This document shows positions 5,833 to 9,575 of a stretch of DNA of 9,575 nt, piece after piece (position 1 is the stretch's first letter; each line of letters opens with the position of its first letter). The notes beneath the pieces were generated by a model that saw only the letters and a list, made by a program, of their open reading frames with translations, ran no database searches and was not told the DNA's origin. This stretch comes from Balneolaceae bacterium. GTDB taxonomy: Bacteria; Bacteroidota; Rhodothermia; Balneolales; Balneolaceae. The translations under genes were made by a program, and so were the position numbers. The stretch is from positions 1 to 9,575 of the forward strand of contig SKGY01000213.1 in the NCBI GenBank assembly GCA_007117235.1, read 5' to 3'.

Positions 5833-8598
5833 ATGCTACAACATCTCTTAAAAATAAGACGTATCGCATTTATTCTTTTTTGTTTACTCTTATTTTTAAG
5901 TGTTGAAAAGAGAGCTTTTTCTCAATCTTTACCGGATTCACTTCAGGTTGCACAAACTGATACAATCCCTCCAGCTTTTTCAACTCGTCCTCATACTTTA
6001 TCACAACCACCTCAATCCCCACCAATTGGCGGCGATAATGGTCAATCTACTTTTCAGACCCCTCAAAACAGAGGCGCAGATAGAGCTTCAACCCCCGATG
6101 CGGTAAACTTCCAGGCAAGAGATTCTCTGACATTCAATTTCAGAGATCAGCGGATGGCCTATTTGTATGGATCGGCAAATGTAAAACATACAAGCGGTGA
6201 GTTAAGTGCGGGTACAATCGAGCTCGATCTGAATAAAAAACAGGTCGAAGCAAGCACGCTTACACCACAAGATACCCTCTCTTATCCCATATTGAGACAA
6301 CGGCAAAACGACCTCCGCAGCACCCGAATATTGTTTAATTATGAAACCGAGAAGGGTAAGTTTGAAGTTGCAGAAATGAAGGTTGATGAAGGCTACTTAA
6401 TTGGTACGAAGGTAAAAAATGTATCACGCACCGAAGTTTTTATTGAAGATGGTATCTACTCTACCTGTCCACCTGATCATATGTACTACTACATACAGGC
6501 CGATCGAATGAAAATGGTAGATGAAGAAGAGATCTTTTTCACGAATGCCAGGCTATACATTCTTGATATCCCCTATCCTCTCGTTTTTCCATTTGGTTAT
6601 GTACCCGCAGGAATAGAGAGTCGACAGTCTGGATTACTTGAACCCACATACATCTATCAAAATACAGCAACTCGTGGAATTGGTGTACAGAACTTAGGCT
6701 GGTTTCAATACTTCAATGATTACATTACAGGTCAAGCATCCTTCGATTTGTTTACCTCAGGCACAGTTTTTAGTGAAGGACGCATGCAATATCGGAGAAC
6801 AGGTAATTACAATGGCTCAGTTGTTGTGGGTTATTCGTATGAACGCGGACTCGAGCCCACTGATCCAAACTTTCAGGAAGTAACCAGTAGAAGGGTATCA
6901 ATTAATCACGATCAGCAGTTATCACCATTCGCTAATTTGACCGCAAACATTAATCTGCAAACTGCAAACTATTTCCAGAGGAACTCATTCGACCCCAATG
7001 AACGGGCCCAAACAAGTACAACTTCGAGAGCAGCTTACCGGTATCGACACCCGGAAGGACTTTATAATTTTAGTGTTACATCAAACCTGAATCAACAGTT
7101 TGCTACAAACAGATCCAGATTAAGCGGGCCTGACGCCTCTTTTTCATTAAGACAATTCACCCCTTTTGCATCTGATCGATCTACTCCCGGAAATGAAAGC
7201 TGGTATGAAAGAATATCAGTCAGATATAATAATGAGTTCAGGTCATCATACGATTATAATCCGATTGATGCTGATTCAGCACAGGTAAACTGGCTCGAAG
7301 CACTTTTTGACAGAGATAAATATGAAGAGGCAACCGGTGATGACACCCACATTCAATATGGACTCCGACAGTCAGCCAGTATCAATGCCGGTCAGCTTGT
7401 TCCCAGCCAATTCCTAAACCTTAGTGCAAATTTTAGCTATAATGAGTATTGGTATCCTTCTACAATACGTAAAGAGTTGAATGTGGAGGAAAATCGACTC
7501 GAAAACAGGCGAGAAACCGGCTTTGCCTCAGCAAGAGATTTCAATACGGGTCTCAATTTCAGCACAACCTTTTACGGTATTTCTCAGGCCAGGATTGGTA
7601 ATTTTGAGGGCTTAAGGCACACCGTCAGACCAACTATCAACTTCAGCTATCGACCGGACTTCTCTGACGAAATGTGGGGCTATTATCGTGAAGTGCAGTC
7701 AGACACACTAGGCAACACACAGCAATACTCTATTTTTGAAGGTGCTATTTTTGGCGGTCCCTCAGCTGGCGAACAGCGATCAATTAATTTTGATATTCGC
7801 AATGTATTTGAGACAAAGAGAGTAAGAAGAGATTCTACCGGAGAGGTAAAGTCTACAAATCTCAGGCTTATTGACAATCTATCGGCAAGTGCCGGGTACA
7901 ATTTTGCAGCAGACAGCTTAAAGCTCAGCAGATTGAATACCACACTTTCATCACGAGTTGTGGAAGGATTAAGATTTTCCATGAACGCTACCTACTCCTT
8001 TTACAGTCGCGATGAGAACGGCAGGGAAATTGACACATTTATCTGGAACGCGAGTAATAAATTTCTGCAACCAATAAGCTATTCGTTAAGCTTATCAACA
8101 ACATTCAGGGGTGGTAGTCGTGGTCCAAGAATTACAACACCACGATATGGACCTTATGACCCATTGAATCAGGCATTCTTTGGCCCTGTTGATAACCGGT
8201 TCAATACCCGCCCTATACAGAGAACTAGTGCTCCATGGAGTATTGGGTTAGATTTTAGCTACAGGTGGAATTACCAGTTTAATGCCCCTGCTCGAAAAAC
8301 AGCTGTTTTAAATGCTAACAGTATCCAGTTTAATCTAACGCCAAAGTGGCGATTTAATACCAGTCTCGGTTACGACTTCATTGAGCAGGATCTTACACCC
8401 GCTCAGTTTAGTTTACAAAGAGAGATGATTTGCTGGAATCTGTCATTTACCTTCAATCCATTCGGAGATTTTCAATACTACTTCTTCAGACTATCGCTAT
8501 CCAGTGCTCAGATCTCAAGTCTGTTCCAGAAATTACCGGGCTTAAACAACCTTGAAAGAAGTTCAAATCCATCAGGAAGATCACCAAGAAGATTCTGA
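5833..8598 (+). CDS. lptD: LPS-assembly outer-membrane protein LptD (OstA), Bacteroidota type
   Basis: The 921-residue protein begins with a signal peptide (RR, then a hydrophobic stretch to about 24, cleavage near residues 30-32). A low-complexity Pro/Gln/Ser/Thr-rich linker spans about 33-93. An OstA-like beta-jellyroll follows at about 95-245 (FNFRDQRMAYLYGSANV, 101-117). Then comes a long run of alternating Tyr/Phe/Ser/Asn/Arg strands to the C-terminus, as expected of a large outer-membrane beta-barrel; the last residue is Phe. The junction region DIPYPLVFPFGYVPAG (245-260) is characteristic of LptD. LptD receives LPS from the periplasmic Lpt bridge and inserts it in the outer leaflet with LptE. 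The mature chain has only two cysteines, Cys212 and Cys867. There is no Shine-Dalgarno sequence before the ATG, which lies 13 bases after the ROK gene. The stop is one base from the ribE stop on the other strand. Confidence 0.92.
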   Translation: MLQHLLKIRRIAFILFCLLLFLSVEKRAFSQSLPDSLQVAQTDTIPPAFSTRPHTLSQPPQSPPIGGDNGQSTFQTPQNRGADRASTPDAVNFQARDSLTFNFRDQRMAYLYGSANVKHTSGELSAGTIELDLNKKQVEASTLTPQDTLSYPILRQRQNDLRSTRILFNYETEKGKFEVAEMKVDEGYLIGTKVKNVSRTEVFIEDGIYSTCPPDHMYYYIQADRMKMVDEEEIFFTNARLYILDIPYPLVFPFGYVPAGIESRQSGLLEPTYIYQNTATRGIGVQNLGWFQYFNDYITGQASFDLFTSGTVFSEGRMQYRRTGNYNGSVVVGYSYERGLEPTDPNFQEVTSRRVSINHDQQLSPFANLTANINLQTANYFQRNSFDPNERAQTSTTSRAAYRYRHPEGLYNFSVTSNLNQQFATNRSRLSGPDASFSLRQFTPFASDRSTPGNESWYERISVRYNNEFRSSYDYNPIDADSAQVNWLEALFDRDKYEEATGDDTHIQYGLRQSASINAGQLVPSQFLNLSANFSYNEYWYPSTIRKELNVEENRLENRRETGFASARDFNTGLNFSTTFYGISQARIGNFEGLRHTVRPTINFSYRPDFSDEMWGYYREVQSDTLGNTQQYSIFEGAIFGGPSAGEQRSINFDIRNVFETKRVRRDSTGEVKSTNLRLIDNLSASAGYNFAADSLKLSRLNTTLSSRVVEGLRFSMNATYSFYSRDENGREIDTFIWNASNKFLQPISYSLSLSTTFRGGSRGPRITTPRYGPYDPLNQAFFGPVDNRFNTRPIQRTSAPWSIGLDFSYRWNYQFNAPARKTAVLNANSIQFNLTPKWRFNTSLGYDFIEQDLTPAQFSLQREMICWNLSFTFNPFGDFQYYFFRLSLSSAQISSLFQKLPGLNNLERSSNPSGRSPRRF

Positions 8599-8599
8599 T

Positions 8600-9193
8600 C
8601 TACCGCTCAATATTTTTGAGATACTGGATGATATATTTTCCAAAGATGTCGAACTCGAGGTTGACCAAATCTCCCTCTTTTTTCGATATGAGATTTGTGT
8701 TATCCCATGTATAAGGGATAATTGCCACTTTGAAAACATTAGATTCATTTTGAGCTACCGTGAGACTAATTCCATCCACGGCAACACTTCCTCTCCCCAC
8801 AACATAATCTTTAAACTCTTCAGGAAACTCAACTGTGACCAGAAGATCCGCTCCGTTCTGATCAATCTTTATAATTTTTCCAACTGTGTCTACATGCCCT
8901 TGCACGATATGACCTTCGATACCTTTTTCGAGCGTTAGCGATCTCTCCAGATTAACCGGTGAATCAGATTTAAGTTCACCGAGGCTTGTTTTCCGAAGTG
9001 TTTCTTCAACACACTGAACTTTAAAAGACTCTTTATTAAAATCTACAACAGTTAAACATACCCCATTTACCGATATACTTTCATCGATATGTGCGTCATT
9101 TGCAAACGAGCAATTAATCCAAAGCTCTGAACCACCATTAATCTTTTTAATTGATGATACCTTACCAACTTCTGATACAATTCCAGTAAACAT
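8600..9193 (-). CDS. ribE: Riboflavin synthase (alpha subunit)
   Basis: The 197-residue protein joins two 6,7-dimethyl-8-ribityllumazine molecules to give riboflavin plus a pyrimidinedione. It shows the two tandem lumazine-binding barrels of the family: repeat one starts MFTGIVSEVG and contains SVNGVCLTV (41-49), repeat two starts EGHIVQGHVD (93-102) and contains VDGISLTV (139-146) and IPYTWDNTNL (159-168). The MFTG start is the family's invariant N-terminus, which fixes the start at 9193. Its ATG lies three bases after the ribD stop and in the same frame, without a Shine-Dalgarno sequence, so coupled translation is likely. The gene is convergent with lptD with one base between the stops. The symbol follows the convention used for this enzyme in E. 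coli (ribC in some species). Confidence 0.96.
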   Translation of the reverse strand: MFTGIVSEVGKVSSIKKINGGSELWINCSFANDAHIDESISVNGVCLTVVDFNKESFKVQCVEETLRKTSLGELKSDSPVNLERSLTLEKGIEGHIVQGHVDTVGKIIKIDQNGADLLVTVEFPEEFKDYVVGRGSVAVDGISLTVAQNESNVFKVAIIPYTWDNTNLISKKEGDLVNLEFDIFGKYIIQYLKNIER

Positions 9194-9196
9194 GAT

Positions 9197-9575
9197 TTAT
9201 AAATTTGCAGTTAATAGCATATCACTCCCAACTTGTTCCCATCGTGAGTCTTTAAATGGCACGATATCTTCCATTCTGTCAATCCTAAGATTAAAAACAG
9301 ATTTGGTTCCCCCGCCAAGCAGCTTAGGCGCTATAAAGAGCTGAAGCTGATCCGCCAAACCTTCTCGAAGCAAAGCTGATGAAAGTTGTTGACCTCCCTC
9401 AACTAATACTGAGTGGATTCCATTCTCGTAAAGTTTTCTAAATGCCTCTTTTAATCTCACATGTCCATGCGTTTGTTCTACCCGAATAGTATTACCTCTA
9501 AAATCATCGCCACTTAATAGTTGGAGCATCGGGTCTGAATCACCAGCCTTCACATCTTTTTTGTAAGTGATAACC
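9197..9575 (-). CDS. ribD: RibD C-terminal reductase domain (bifunctional riboflavin biosynthesis protein), 5' end cut by window edge
   Basis: The frame is open from the window edge to a TAA at 9199-9197, giving the last 125 residues of the protein. It matches the end of the NADPH-dependent 5-amino-6-(5-phosphoribosylamino)uracil reductase domain: GIHSVLVEGGQQLSSALL, where the VEGG loop contributes to cofactor binding, followed by FIAPKLLGGG. In full-length RibD this domain follows a zinc-dependent deaminase domain; that part would lie beyond 9575, so whether this is fused RibD or a stand-alone reductase cannot be seen. A GTG at 9553 could be mistaken for a start, but the frame continues upstream in sensible coding sequence. 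It precedes ribE by three bases, placing two consecutive riboflavin steps in one operon. Confidence 0.9.
   Translation of the reverse strand, partial: VITYKKDVKAGDSDPMLQLLSGDDFRGNTIRVEQTHGHVRLKEAFRKLYENGIHSVLVEGGQQLSSALLREGLADQLQLFIAPKLLGGGTKSVFNLRIDRMEDIVPFKDSRWEQVGSDMLLTANL

Noticed and set aside
8552..8938. Plus-strand open frame of 128 codons overlapping the end of lptD and antisense to ribE.
   Set aside because: ribE and lptD are both unmistakable in their own frames; this translation has no recognisable motif and no initiation signal.

Overview
The window looks like core chromosome of a Bacteroidota-type bacterium, most likely in or near the Balneolales/Rhodothermota. The evidence is a long-form LptD of the Bacteroidota kind, an exact TTTG-N21-TAnnTTTG promoter of the kind used by the Bacteroidota primary sigma factor in front of a tRNA gene, moderately AT-rich DNA, and mostly weak or absent Shine-Dalgarno sequences before the start codons. 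No mobile element, CRISPR array or phage gene is visible. The lineage is inferred from these traits and was not tested by any search.

Layout. Bases 1-2099 hold a tightly packed minus-strand operon: HIT-family protein, then type II 3-dehydroquinase (aroQ), then a polysaccharide flippase that runs off the left edge. A plus-strand tRNA-Lys(UUU) with its own promoter and hairpin terminator lies at 2251-2456. It is convergent with a large minus-strand gene (2471-4420) for a secreted protein with two phospholipase-D nuclease motifs, a nuclease-fold (SNase-like) domain and a C-terminal ComEA-type helix-hairpin-helix. Divergent from it, a plus-strand run encodes a DivIC/FtsB-like division protein, a ROK-family sugar kinase and LptD (4495-8598). 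The right end holds a minus-strand riboflavin pair, ribD (cut by the edge) followed by ribE, whose stop codon lies one base from the lptD stop.

How the genes fit together. Much of the content concerns the cell envelope: the flippase moves lipid-linked glycans across the inner membrane, LptD inserts LPS into the outer membrane, and the DivIC/FtsB-like protein acts at the septum. AroQ (shikimate pathway) and RibD/RibE (riboflavin) are housekeeping metabolism. 

Most worth a second look: the three-module secreted nuclease, whose SNase domain appears to have lost most of its catalytic residues; the ROK kinase, which keeps the zinc-ligand histidine but has lost all three zinc-ligand cysteines; and the single pair of cysteines in mature LptD, placed as if for an interdomain disulfide. 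I found no clear evidence of a wholly new multi-gene system.
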